Shown in pieces: positions 8,234 through 16,566 of a DNA stretch of 48,716 nt (positions are counted from its first letter, which is position 1; each line of letters starts with the position of its first letter). The notes under the pieces were generated by a model that was not told the origin of the DNA, ran no database searches, and worked only from the letters and a program-made list of their open reading frames with translations. Source of the stretch: Actinomycetota bacterium (GTDB lineage Bacteria; Actinomycetota; Nitriliruptoria; Nitriliruptorales; Nitriliruptoraceae); the NCBI GenBank assembly GCA_019347575.1, contig JAHWKY010000033.1:1-48716 (forward strand). Direction: 5' to 3'. The translations under genes and the position numbers were made by a program.

Positions 8234-11194
8234 ATGCGGATCGGGATCCTGGGACCCCTGGAGGTCGTCGGCGGCGACGGCACCAGACGTGACCCGTCCG
8301 CGGCCCGCCAGCGCCGCTTGCTGCTGGCGCTGCTGGTCTGGCGCGGCGAGCCGGTCTCGATCGACCGGCTGGTCGACATCGTGTGGTCGGGCGCCGAACT
8401 CCCGCGCGATCCGGTCGCGACTCTGCGCACGTACGTGACCCGCCTGCGGACCGTCCTCGACCCCGATCACGTCGGCGGCCAGGCGCACTTCCTGGTCGGG
8501 GCGGGCGACCACTACCGGCTCGAGCTCGACGGACACGATCTCGACGCGACGCGCTTCGAGGAGGACCTGGCCCGGGGTCACGACGCGCGGCCGCGCGATC
8601 CGGCGGAGGCGCTGCGCTTCCTGGACCGCGCCCTGATGCGGTGGCGCGGACCGGCGCTGATGGAGGTCGCCGACGAGCACTGGGCCCTTCCGGAGGCGGT
8701 TCGACTCGAAGAGCTGCGACTGCACGCGATCGAGGAACGCTTCCAGTGCCTCCTCGATACGGGCGCCCACCTCGAGACGCTGGGGGCGCTCGAACGTCAC
8801 GTCCGCGAGCACCCGCTGCGCGAGCGCCCTCACGGGCTGCTGATGCTGGCGCTCGACCGTGCCGGCAGGACCGCGGACGCGCTCGAGGTGTTCCGAAGCT
8901 TCCGGCGGCGCTTGGCCGACGAGACTGGCCTGGACCCTTCCGCGGATCTCGCACGGCTGCACGACCGCCTGCTGGGTCACAGCGACGCGGAGGTGTTCGG
9001 CGCCGCCGCTGCGGGTGTCTGGAACGAGCTACCTCCGACGACGAGTCCCCTCGTGGGGCGCGACCGCGAACTGCGGGCCGTCCGGGACCTCATCGGTCGA
9101 GCGGGCCTCGTCACCGTCACCGGCACCGGCGGGGTGGGTAAGACCCGACTGGCGCTCGAGATCGCCCATGTCGACCGCGACACCGGGACCTCGGTGCTGT
9201 TCGTCGAGCTGGCGACGGTCACCGCCAGCGATGACGTCGCCGATGCGGTCTTCTCGGCGCTGCGGCTCCCGGCCGCCGGCCGCACCGACGCGGTCGCCGG
9301 GCTGGTGCGTGTCCTGAGGGCGCGCCCCGGGCTCGTCGTCCTCGACAACTGCGAGCACGTCCTCGCGTCCGTGTGCGAGCTGGTGGAGCGTCTCCTGCGG
9401 GACTGTCCCGAGCTCACGCTGCTGACGACGAGCCGGGAGCCCCTGGGGATCGAGGGCGAGCGGGTCTACCGGCTGCCTTCGCTCGAGGTGGCTGACAGCG
9501 TCGCGCTGTTCCGTGAACGCGCCACTTCGGTGGCTTCGCTCGCGACCGACGACCCCGCGGACGACGCCGTCATGGAGCTCATCTGCCGTCGGCTCGATGG
9601 CATCCCCCTCGCCATCGAACTCGCCGCGGTCCGGACCGGGCACCTGTCGGTGGCGGAGATCGCCGACCGGCTCGACGAGCGCTTCTGGCTGCTGACTGGT
9701 GGTCGTCGCGCACTCCCACGGCAACAGACCATCGCCGCCACCATCGACTGGAGCTACGACCTGCTCGACGCCGACGAACAGCGGCTGTTCCGTGCCGCCT
9801 CCGTCTTCGTGGGCGGTTTCGACGTCGCGGCGCTCGCGGCTGTCGCGCAGGTCAGCGACCATGCCGCTGTCGACGTGCTCGCCTCGCTGGTGGCCAAGTC
9901 CCTCGTGGAAGCGACCGTGGGTCGCGAGCACGCCCGTTACCGCCTGTCCGAGACCGTGCGCCTCTACGGCCTCGAGCGCGTCCGCGACCGCGGCGACCTC
10001 GCGTCGCTGCGGCAGCGGCACGCCGAGCACTACCTGGGACGCGCGGTAGCGGTCCCACCGCGGCTGGCAGACCTGCCTGCGGGCGGGGGCGAGCGGACGA
10101 TGTGTCGCATCCGGCTCCAGCCCATGGTGGAGGGTGACGACCCGGACCTCGCCAACCAGCTCGAGGCCCTCGCGTGGCTCGACCGTTGCGGCGACCTCGT
10201 CGGCTGCGGCAGGCTCGCCGCGCGGATGGCCACCGTGCTCGATCAGCGCGGCTTCCTCGACCCCGACCGGCGCTACCTGCGGCGCGCCGACGTCGCCGAC
10301 GCGCTGGCGAACCCCGAGGAGCGCGCCTTGTACCTCGTCGCCTCGGCGCTCCAGGCGCCGTACTTCGGCAGCTGGGCCGAGGAGCTGCGCTTCGGCGAGG
10401 CGGCGATGGCGTCCACGAGTGACCCGCAGATGTCCGCCGTGGCAGCCGCGCTCACGACCCAGGCTTGCCTCGCCTTCGACCTCGACCGGGTCCCCGAGTT
10501 GGCGGAGACGGCGCTGCGGGATCTGTCGCCCGAGGCACACCACGCGCGGTTGCTGCTCCGCGGGCAACAGACGCTGCATCTGGTCATGAAGGGCCACCTC
10601 GTTGAGGCAGTCGAGCGACTCGAGGCGCACGCCCGCGCGGGTGACGTGTTCGCCGCGGGAGAGCTGCGCGTGCTGCTGCACGTGGTCGATGACGACGACC
10701 GCGTCGAGACGGTCGCTATCCCCGAAGCAGCGGAGGCCGAGCATGTGGCGCTGTGGAGCTACCGGTGGCCGCTGACGGAGGGACTCGTGGCGGCCGCGCG
10801 CGGCCGCCACGCCGCCGCCGCTGCGGCGCTGGTGCGCGCCGGGGAGATCATCGCCACGAGTCCGGTGAGCCTGCTGGACCGTGACCTGCTGATGGCGTGC
10901 GCCGTCGCCACCCACCACGCCGGCGGCGATGCCGTCCACGCGCTGCACCTCACCACCGTGGCCGAGGGACGCTGGCGTTCGCCCGCTTCGCGCGTCCTGT
11001 ACCGCCACTACGCGCCCCGCATCCGCGCAGCGGTGAGCGATGGTCAGCTCGAGGCGGTGGTCGCCGTGGCGAGCGAACTGCGCCCCGCCGAGGTCCTCGA
11101 GCAGGAACTGGCCCGCCTCCGAATGGTGGTCGAGGACGCGCGGAGACGACCCGAGCAGGCGCCTACGACACCGGGTGCACGAAGCCCGAGATGA
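8234..11194 (+). CDS. AfsR-type SARP / BTAD / ATPase transcriptional regulator
   Basis: A 986-residue regulator. Residues 1-95 are an OmpR-like DNA-binding domain opening with MRIGILGPLEVVGGDG; about 100-245 is the bacterial transcriptional activator domain with LRERPHGLLMLALDRAGR; from about 255 there is an STAND-type ATPase with Walker A GTGGVGKTR (about 296) and Walker B LVVLDNCEH (about 366). The C-terminal 400 residues are helical, TPR-like. Such proteins activate secondary-metabolite or stress genes in response to ligand or phosphorylation. The target is not evident; no biosynthetic cluster lies nearby. The ATG at 8234 follows GGGGGAG. Confidence 0.9.
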   Translation: MRIGILGPLEVVGGDGTRRDPSAARQRRLLLALLVWRGEPVSIDRLVDIVWSGAELPRDPVATLRTYVTRLRTVLDPDHVGGQAHFLVGAGDHYRLELDGHDLDATRFEEDLARGHDARPRDPAEALRFLDRALMRWRGPALMEVADEHWALPEAVRLEELRLHAIEERFQCLLDTGAHLETLGALERHVREHPLRERPHGLLMLALDRAGRTADALEVFRSFRRRLADETGLDPSADLARLHDRLLGHSDAEVFGAAAAGVWNELPPTTSPLVGRDRELRAVRDLIGRAGLVTVTGTGGVGKTRLALEIAHVDRDTGTSVLFVELATVTASDDVADAVFSALRLPAAGRTDAVAGLVRVLRARPGLVVLDNCEHVLASVCELVERLLRDCPELTLLTTSREPLGIEGERVYRLPSLEVADSVALFRERATSVASLATDDPADDAVMELICRRLDGIPLAIELAAVRTGHLSVAEIADRLDERFWLLTGGRRALPRQQTIAATIDWSYDLLDADEQRLFRAASVFVGGFDVAALAAVAQVSDHAAVDVLASLVAKSLVEATVGREHARYRLSETVRLYGLERVRDRGDLASLRQRHAEHYLGRAVAVPPRLADLPAGGGERTMCRIRLQPMVEGDDPDLANQLEALAWLDRCGDLVGCGRLAARMATVLDQRGFLDPDRRYLRRADVADALANPEERALYLVASALQAPYFGSWAEELRFGEAAMASTSDPQMSAVAAALTTQACLAFDLDRVPELAETALRDLSPEAHHARLLLRGQQTLHLVMKGHLVEAVERLEAHARAGDVFAAGELRVLLHVVDDDDRVETVAIPEAAEAEHVALWSYRWPLTEGLVAAARGRHAAAAAALVRAGEIIATSPVSLLDRDLLMACAVATHHAGGDAVHALHLTTVAEGRWRSPASRVLYRHYAPRIRAAVSDGQLEAVVAVASELRPAEVLEQELARLRMVVEDARRRPEQAPTTPGARSPR

Positions 11195-11429
11195 CGAGGT
11201 GGAGCACGGCGACGGACTCGTTGGACTTGAGCGTGCAGATGCTGACCTCGTGCGGCGACCCGAAGTGGTCGGTGTCGGTCACGAAGAAGGGCACCTCCCA
11301 CCTGCCGTTCTTCCGGCTGTCGAGCGGGATCTCATCGACCTGACCGGTGGGGGCCAACTGCCACTCGAGGCTGATCGCCTCGACGTTGAACGATTCGCCT
11401 CCCACGTGGATCGTCCGCACCTCGAGCAC
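11163..11429 (-). CDS. Hypothetical small protein
   Basis: An 88-residue frame whose composition looks protein-like (EVPFFVTDTDHFGSPHEVS, SVAVLHLVISGFVHPVS) rather than the Arg/Ala-rich shadow pattern seen elsewhere. The start is probably the GTG at 11429, after GAAGG; a stop lies nine codons upstream. It overlaps the end of the SARP gene tail-to-tail by 32 bases. No family recognised. It could be a beta-rich binding protein, but that is a guess. Confidence 0.5.
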   Translation of the reverse strand: MLEVRTIHVGGESFNVEAISLEWQLAPTGQVDEIPLDSRKNGRWEVPFFVTDTDHFGSPHEVSICTLKSNESVAVLHLVISGFVHPVS

Positions 11430-11739
11430 GGTCCCTTCGGGCGCTTCGATGGGTGTGCACTACCGGCGAGGTCTCGCTCCTACCGTTCCCGCTCCCACCC
11501 ATCCGTCTCCCTTTCGCGTGGCGACTCGCGTCGCGAGTCGCGGCCGGCGTCTACTCCTGGCGCTGCACGCCGGTCCCCGCCACCGTTGGCGCGGATGGCC
11601 GGTTGTCGCCACCGGGGCGCTCCTCCGGCTGGAACGGAGGGCTCGCCCGTGGAACGACGTGGCGATCGGGGTCGGGGCGATGTGCCAGCGCGGATGGGGC
11701 GCTTAGGCTGGATCCGGTCGACCGAACGAGGATGGTCCG
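11430..11739. other. Intergenic stretch with a 21-base palindrome
   Basis: No gene is recognised. At 11521-11541 a ten-base arm (GCGACTCGCG) is followed after one base by its exact reverse complement. It lies about 92 bases upstream of the minus-strand hypothetical gene and about 200 bases before the methyltransferase, so it may be an operator for a dimeric regulator. Confidence 0.45.
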
Positions 11740-12318
11740 GTGAACAAGCTGCCGCTCATGGTCCGGTTGCGTGCGGCGCTGAAGCGCGCGGCGTACTCGG
11801 GGCCGATGCGGGACCGGTGGCAGCGCCCCGACGAGGTGCTCGCGATCCTCGACCTCGAGCCGGGGCAGCGCGTCGTCGACCTCGGTGCAGGCGGCGGCTA
11901 CTTCACGTTCCGCCTGGCCCGTGCCGTCGGGCAGGATGGCCGGGTGTTCGCCGTCGATCCCGACCGGGACATGCTCGCGTGGATCGCCGCGCGATCGGAC
12001 CGCCAGGGCTACCCCCAGATCGCGACCATCCAACCGCACGATGGTGAGCTCGAGCTGCCCGAACCGGTCGACCGGATCCTGACGGTCAACGCGTTCCACC
12101 ACCTTCCTGAGGACCGCGCTCCCTACTTCGCTCAGCTGGCCGACGCCCTGGCACCGGGTGCGCGGATCGCGATCGTCGAGGCGCAACCGCGGTGGTTCCT
12201 CTTCGGGCACGCCACCGAGCCGGAGACGATCCGGAGGACCCTGACCGAGGCTGGCTACCAGGTGGTCGCGGAGCACGACTTCCTGCCGCGTCAGAGCCTC
12301 ACGGTCTTCGAACGCTGA
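11740..12318 (+). CDS. Class I SAM-dependent methyltransferase
   Basis: A 192-residue enzyme. Motif I, VVDLGAGGGYF, at about residue 45 binds S-adenosylmethionine; the acidic residue of VFAVDPDRDML binds its ribose; NAFHHLP and LAPGARIAIVEAQ complete the fold. It resembles small methyltransferases with a metal- or arsenite-methyltransferase-like core, but the acceptor is unknown. The GTG at 11740 begins the protein. The following GNAT gene starts 13 bases after its stop, so the two are probably co-transcribed. Confidence 0.85.
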   Translation: MNKLPLMVRLRAALKRAAYSGPMRDRWQRPDEVLAILDLEPGQRVVDLGAGGGYFTFRLARAVGQDGRVFAVDPDRDMLAWIAARSDRQGYPQIATIQPHDGELELPEPVDRILTVNAFHHLPEDRAPYFAQLADALAPGARIAIVEAQPRWFLFGHATEPETIRRTLTEAGYQVVAEHDFLPRQSLTVFER

Positions 12319-12331
12319 CCGGTCCGGTCCG

Positions 12332-12748
12332 ATGCCGCAGCTGCGTCCTGCACGACCGGAAGACGTCGAGACGATCCTGTCGCTGTGGGCCGAGTCCGCG
12401 GCAGAGCCGACCCACACCGACGATGTCGCCAGCCTCATCCGACTGATCCACCGCGACCCCGACGCACTGATCGTCGCGGAGATCGACGGGCGGATCGTCG
12501 GCACGGTGATCGCCGGTTGGGACGGCTGGCGCGGATCCATCTACCGGCTCGTGGTGGCGCCACCGCACCGACGACGGGGCCTCGGACTGCGGCTGCTCGC
12601 CGATGCCGAGCGACGGCTGCGGGACGTCGGGGCGGTGCGGTCGCAGGCCATCGTGGTGGAGACGGACCCCCAGGCGACCGGGGCGGGCGGGGCGACCGCC
12701 GCCGCCGACCACCTCGAGCAAACGCTGACCCGTCGCGCTGTGGCCTGA
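12332..12748 (+). CDS. GNAT family N-acetyltransferase
   Basis: A 138-residue acetyltransferase with the usual opening (LRPARPEDVETILSLWAE), the strand VAEIDGRIVGTVIAGWDG, and the acetyl-CoA loop RLVVAPPHRRRGLGLRLLA. The expected C-terminal FWRAxGY-like aromatic segment after VVETDP is replaced by an Ala/Gly-rich stretch, so the substrate pocket may be altered or the end may have been changed by mutation. It probably shares a transcript with the methyltransferase. Confidence 0.8.
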   Translation: MPQLRPARPEDVETILSLWAESAAEPTHTDDVASLIRLIHRDPDALIVAEIDGRIVGTVIAGWDGWRGSIYRLVVAPPHRRRGLGLRLLADAERRLRDVGAVRSQAIVVETDPQATGAGGATAAADHLEQTLTRRAVA

Positions 12749-12755
12749 TCCGCAG

Positions 12756-12810
12756 GTCGGTGTAGGTGATCCGGTGCGGGACGGCAACGAACCAGCTACC
12801 TCGACGGTTC
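12756..12810 (-). repeat. 55-base dispersed inverted-repeat element, copy 2
   Basis: Reverse-oriented copy of the element at 1769-1823. An exact 23-base block at 12756-12778 equals the complement of 1801-1823; the rest has diverged, so the internal hairpin is lost. It lies just after a GNAT gene, as copy 1 lies just after another gene. Confidence 0.7.
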
Positions 12811-12959
12811 GGTCGCGTCCCGAGCCGCGGGTCCGTGTCCGGGGAGCCCGAGCCTCACCTGCGAGCTCGGTTTCCCGAAAGGGAAGCGGAGCCTGCGCTC
12901 AGGTACGCCTCGTGGAGGGGTCCCGCCTGGCAGGCTTCTCCCACGTTTGGGGAGGGACG

Positions 12960-15900
12960 ATGGCGAGCTCCGAACACGTGCAGACGGAGCAGCCCGACCG
13001 TGCCTCCGGACCCTCGAGCAGCCGAGAGTCCACCGCGGAGGGTCCGACGGAGGGCACGGAGGGTGCCAGCGTCGTTGCGCGCACGGCGGGCGCGCCGCTG
13101 GATCGACGCACGTTGCTGGCGATGCAGCGGACGGCGGGCAACCGTGCCGCCGCGCAGGTCGCAGGCAGGCGCGCTCCCAGCAGCGGCCTCTCGCTGCCCG
13201 GGGACTCCGACGCAGCGAGGCGGATCCTCGGCTCCTCCGCGTCCGAGGTGAGGATCCACACCGGGACCGACGCCGCTGCGGCGGCCGGTGATGCCCTCGC
13301 GATGACAGACGGCTACGACATCCACCTCGGCGCCGGCGCCCCCGCCCCGACCTCGCCCGAGGGTCGGGCCCTGCTGGCCCACGAAGCCGCCCACGTGGTC
13401 CAGCAGACCCGTGCCGGCGTCACGGTCAGCCGGCAGCAGGCCGAGGAGTCCGCTGACGCCGCCATGCTCGCCGCCGTCAGCGGACGTCCGATCCCGGACC
13501 TGCCGCAGGCTCAGGGGCCGCACTTCTTCGAGGCTCGCTGGCACCAGGCGACGTTGACGAACGCGATGGAAGAGGCGGGCTTCAGCGACCAGGAGCAGGA
13601 GGAGGCGTACTTCGCCAACTGGTGCCGTGATGTGTCGCAGGCGTTCGTCCCCGCCAGCGAGAGGATCGGCCACAGCAACGTGATGACGATCCTCAACGCC
13701 ATGTCGCAGCTGAAGTTCGGTCGCTCGGTCAGCGCGAAGGAGATGGGCTCCTACAGCCGGCGCGAGCACATCGATGCCCCGGCGGGCCAGATCACGGCAG
13801 GTGGACCGGCTGGGATGGAGTTCGGCGGGGATCTACCCGAGGTCCGCGAGAACCTGCCGGGTCGCGGGGACATCGAGTCCCCGGAGGACGATCTCAGTCC
13901 GGAACGGATGGCCGCCCTCTACCAGGTCGACGCGTCCGGCGTACCGGCCTACATCTACGAGTCCCGTGACTACATCGAGGAGCAGGCGCAGCAGTCCATC
14001 GAGCACATCCGCAGCGGGGAGCGCGGGCAGGCGCTGGGGAACCTCGGCAACCTCTCGCACACGATCCAGGACCTGTTCGCGCACTCCAACTGGGTCGAGG
14101 CGGCGATCGGCAAGCTCATCCAGGACGAAGACATCCAGCTCAACCTCAGCGACGAGTTCACGCCGGCGAACGACCAGGAGCAGGCGGCGGTCGACAACAT
14201 GCGCGAACGCCAGGCCGCCAACCAGCCACTCATCGAGAACTACGCCGCGGAGATCCGAACCGGCGCCGAGGAGGTCCGCCCCATCCTGATGACGGGGACG
14301 TTCTCGGGCTCGCTCGGTGAACCCGGCCACGACACCCTCATCTCGCTCAAGCACGAGCTCGAGCACGTCCTGGCCAGCCACAGCCCGTTCAAGGAGGGCG
14401 GGACGCCAGGTGACGCCTGGTGGGATCTGGCCATCGAGCTGCTCGACAGCGCCGAGGAGTCGGCCGACGCAGGCGCCCTCGGAGAGATCTTCGTCGGCTC
14501 GGTTGAGGAGGTGCTCGCGAACACGAGCCTGGGACGTCGCGTGGACTCGCTCCTGCAAGGCGTGACCGGTGTCACGGGGGGACTGGAGGGACAGGCCCGT
14601 GGCCAGCTCGGGCAGGGGGTCCTGGGTGACGTGGCGGCCTGGGGCGCGCGACAGGTACACGGCGCCGCCACGGCCGTAGCCAGCGACTGGCGCCAACCCC
14701 TCCGTGACGTCGTCGCGAGGGTGGTCAACACCGCCTTCTCGGATGTCACCTGGGCCAAGCTGCTCGTGTACTACCAGAAGGGCGAGGGCGTCGTCGCCGG
14801 TGCCTGGGAGGCCCTCAAGGAAGCGGTCCGCGGCCTTCCCGCGGCCGTGCGTGCGCTGATCCTGCCCAAGCTCGCCGAGGCGGAGCGCAAGTTCAAGGAG
14901 CAGGTCCGTCGCGCCGGCGAAGCAGCGTGGAACCGCGCCGTCGGAACCGTGCTCTCGATGATCAGCGACCAGACTCAGACGACGAACGTCGCGGAGACGT
15001 CGTTGCAGGTGAAGCTCGAACGGTTCCAGAAGGCTCTTCCGGAGCTGAGGGACAACCTCCTCGACGCCATCGACCGGCTGGCCCCGGATGACCGCAAGGC
15101 GGACTTGCGGCAGACGCTCAAGGCCCTACCCCTCCCCAAGGTCGTCGGGTTCCTGAGCTCCCCAGCCTTCCAGCAGGCGCTGGGATCGCTGGATGCAGAG
15201 CGCCAGCAGGAACTCGCCAAGGCGGGCCGCGAGTTCGCCGAGACCGACGAGCGTCGTCGCCAGATCGAAGCCCTCCCGGAGTGGGCACGCGCGGGCCCGT
15301 CACACTCGCAGATCGCCAAAGACCACGCCACCTCTCCGTTCTTCGGCGCCGCCTTCGCGATGGCCAACGCGGCGGACCGGCTCGTGGTCCGTGCGGTGCG
15401 CCGCGCGTGGGTGGATGCCGGCTACCAGAGCCCGACCGGCCCGGAGGGACAGGACTTCGGCGAACTCCCGCCAGAGGGCGAGGAGGCGAGTGACGACCAG
15501 TACGGGACTGGCCTGTCCACCCTGGAACAGGAACGCCGGCGCCGCTTCCTCGAGACCCGACGCAGCGCTCAGGAGGTCCTCGAGCGCGGTCACGGCGACA
15601 TCGCGCTGCCGGGCCGCGAACTCGCGGCCATCGGGGACCAGCTCGAGACCTACATCGTGACTCTCGAGGAGCAGGTACCCGGCGCGCGGGTGGCGTTCCG
15701 CGGCCTACTGGAGGCGCTGCGTCGGACCGCGACGGGTGAGGTCATCATCGCCGAGCTCGACCGTGGCCAGCGCTGGCTGCGCGAGCAGGCCGACTACGAG
15801 CTCGAGGAACGCACGACGTGGACCGAGCGGCAGAGGTGGTACCGGCGCATCGAACAACTGATGGCACGCGTCCGGTCGGTCGTGCAGCTACTGAGCGCCT

Positions 15901-16478
15901 ACTGCCGCCCCGACGAGTCACACGCTGACCACGCCGCGCACCAGGGTCTGCCGGAGGGTCACCGCGACGAGACACTCGACGAGCATGCGCAGCACGCGGG
16001 CCGGCCCGACGAGCACGCTCAGGAGTCCCCTGAGCAACACGCGGCCCACGCATCGCGGCCGCCCGGGCACGAGACGGAGACGCCCCAGCAGCACGCCCCT
16101 CACCTCAAGCGACCTCCGGGCCACGAGGGCGAGACGCCCGCGGAGCACGCTCGGCACAACCCCGACACCGAGGTCCACTACGGCCGTCAGATCGACACGC
16201 TCGACCGCTTCCGGGGTGCGTCCCCCCTCAAGCCGCCGGAGGTCGGACAGCTCCCCGCGGGTCACCTCTCCGAGCGTGCCGACCGGCGCAAGCGGCTCGA
16301 GGCTGCGCAGGGCGCCGAGCGGGCGCTGCTGGAGCAGATCCGGACCGTGTTCGGGCACCCCTACGACACCACGTGGTGGCGGGAGACGCTGATCGGATGG
16401 AGCAACCGCAACCGACAGGTCCTGGCCCAGTACGTCATCGCCCGCAACGAGGGCCGCGCGGGTTCCCACGCACACTGA
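12960..16478 (+). CDS. DUF4157 plus Het-C-like protein, candidate eCIS cargo toxin
   Basis: A 1172-residue protein with no signal peptide. Residues 1-45 are disordered. At about 48-65 is the motif LLAMQRTAGNRAA, shared in form with the gene at 25589. The DUF4157 domain holds HEAAHVVQQ, a zincin-type HExxH at about 141-145. From about 265 to 470 a Het-C-like region follows (RREHIDAP, LGNLSHTIQDLFAHSNWVE). Then come long helical and amphipathic stretches (about 600-700). At about 985-1067 lie four His-rich 18-residue repeats. DUF4157 proteins are known to cluster with or be loaded into extracellular contractile injection systems, and Het-C-type domains are linked to cell killing in fungi. The role as injected toxin is inferred; no eCIS structural gene is visible. 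GGAGGG precedes the ATG at 12960. Confidence 0.85.
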   Translation: MASSEHVQTEQPDRASGPSSSRESTAEGPTEGTEGASVVARTAGAPLDRRTLLAMQRTAGNRAAAQVAGRRAPSSGLSLPGDSDAARRILGSSASEVRIHTGTDAAAAAGDALAMTDGYDIHLGAGAPAPTSPEGRALLAHEAAHVVQQTRAGVTVSRQQAEESADAAMLAAVSGRPIPDLPQAQGPHFFEARWHQATLTNAMEEAGFSDQEQEEAYFANWCRDVSQAFVPASERIGHSNVMTILNAMSQLKFGRSVSAKEMGSYSRREHIDAPAGQITAGGPAGMEFGGDLPEVRENLPGRGDIESPEDDLSPERMAALYQVDASGVPAYIYESRDYIEEQAQQSIEHIRSGERGQALGNLGNLSHTIQDLFAHSNWVEAAIGKLIQDEDIQLNLSDEFTPANDQEQAAVDNMRERQAANQPLIENYAAEIRTGAEEVRPILMTGTFSGSLGEPGHDTLISLKHELEHVLASHSPFKEGGTPGDAWWDLAIELLDSAEESADAGALGEIFVGSVEEVLANTSLGRRVDSLLQGVTGVTGGLEGQARGQLGQGVLGDVAAWGARQVHGAATAVASDWRQPLRDVVARVVNTAFSDVTWAKLLVYYQKGEGVVAGAWEALKEAVRGLPAAVRALILPKLAEAERKFKEQVRRAGEAAWNRAVGTVLSMISDQTQTTNVAETSLQVKLERFQKALPELRDNLLDAIDRLAPDDRKADLRQTLKALPLPKVVGFLSSPAFQQALGSLDAERQQELAKAGREFAETDERRRQIEALPEWARAGPSHSQIAKDHATSPFFGAAFAMANAADRLVVRAVRRAWVDAGYQSPTGPEGQDFGELPPEGEEASDDQYGTGLSTLEQERRRRFLETRRSAQEVLERGHGDIALPGRELAAIGDQLETYIVTLEEQVPGARVAFRGLLEALRRTATGEVIIAELDRGQRWLREQADYELEERTTWTERQRWYRRIEQLMARVRSVVQLLSAYCRPDESHADHAAHQGLPEGHRDETLDEHAQHAGRPDEHAQESPEQHAAHASRPPGHETETPQQHAPHLKRPPGHEGETPAEHARHNPDTEVHYGRQIDTLDRFRGASPLKPPEVGQLPAGHLSERADRRKRLEAAQGAERALLEQIRTVFGHPYDTTWWRETLIGWSNRNRQVLAQYVIARNEGRAGSHAH
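15919..16160 (+). repeat. Four His-rich 18-codon tandem repeats
   Basis: Within the DUF4157 protein, units resembling RPPGHETETPQQHAPHLK recur about four times, each with four or five histidines at fixed spacing. The two last units are most alike. They could bind metal or act as a flexible spacer between toxin parts. Confidence 0.7.
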
Positions 16479-16566
16479 CCGGCGGTAGTGTCCCCCTCGA
16501 TCGGCTACGACGGGACGGGCGATCGCGACCTACGACCGGCGTGCCTTCCTACGCCGAGCTGGCCTC

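Noticed and set aside
12332-12748. Frameshift at the end of the GNAT gene
   Set aside because: The other frames do not restore the missing aromatic segment, so an ordinary divergent end is simpler.
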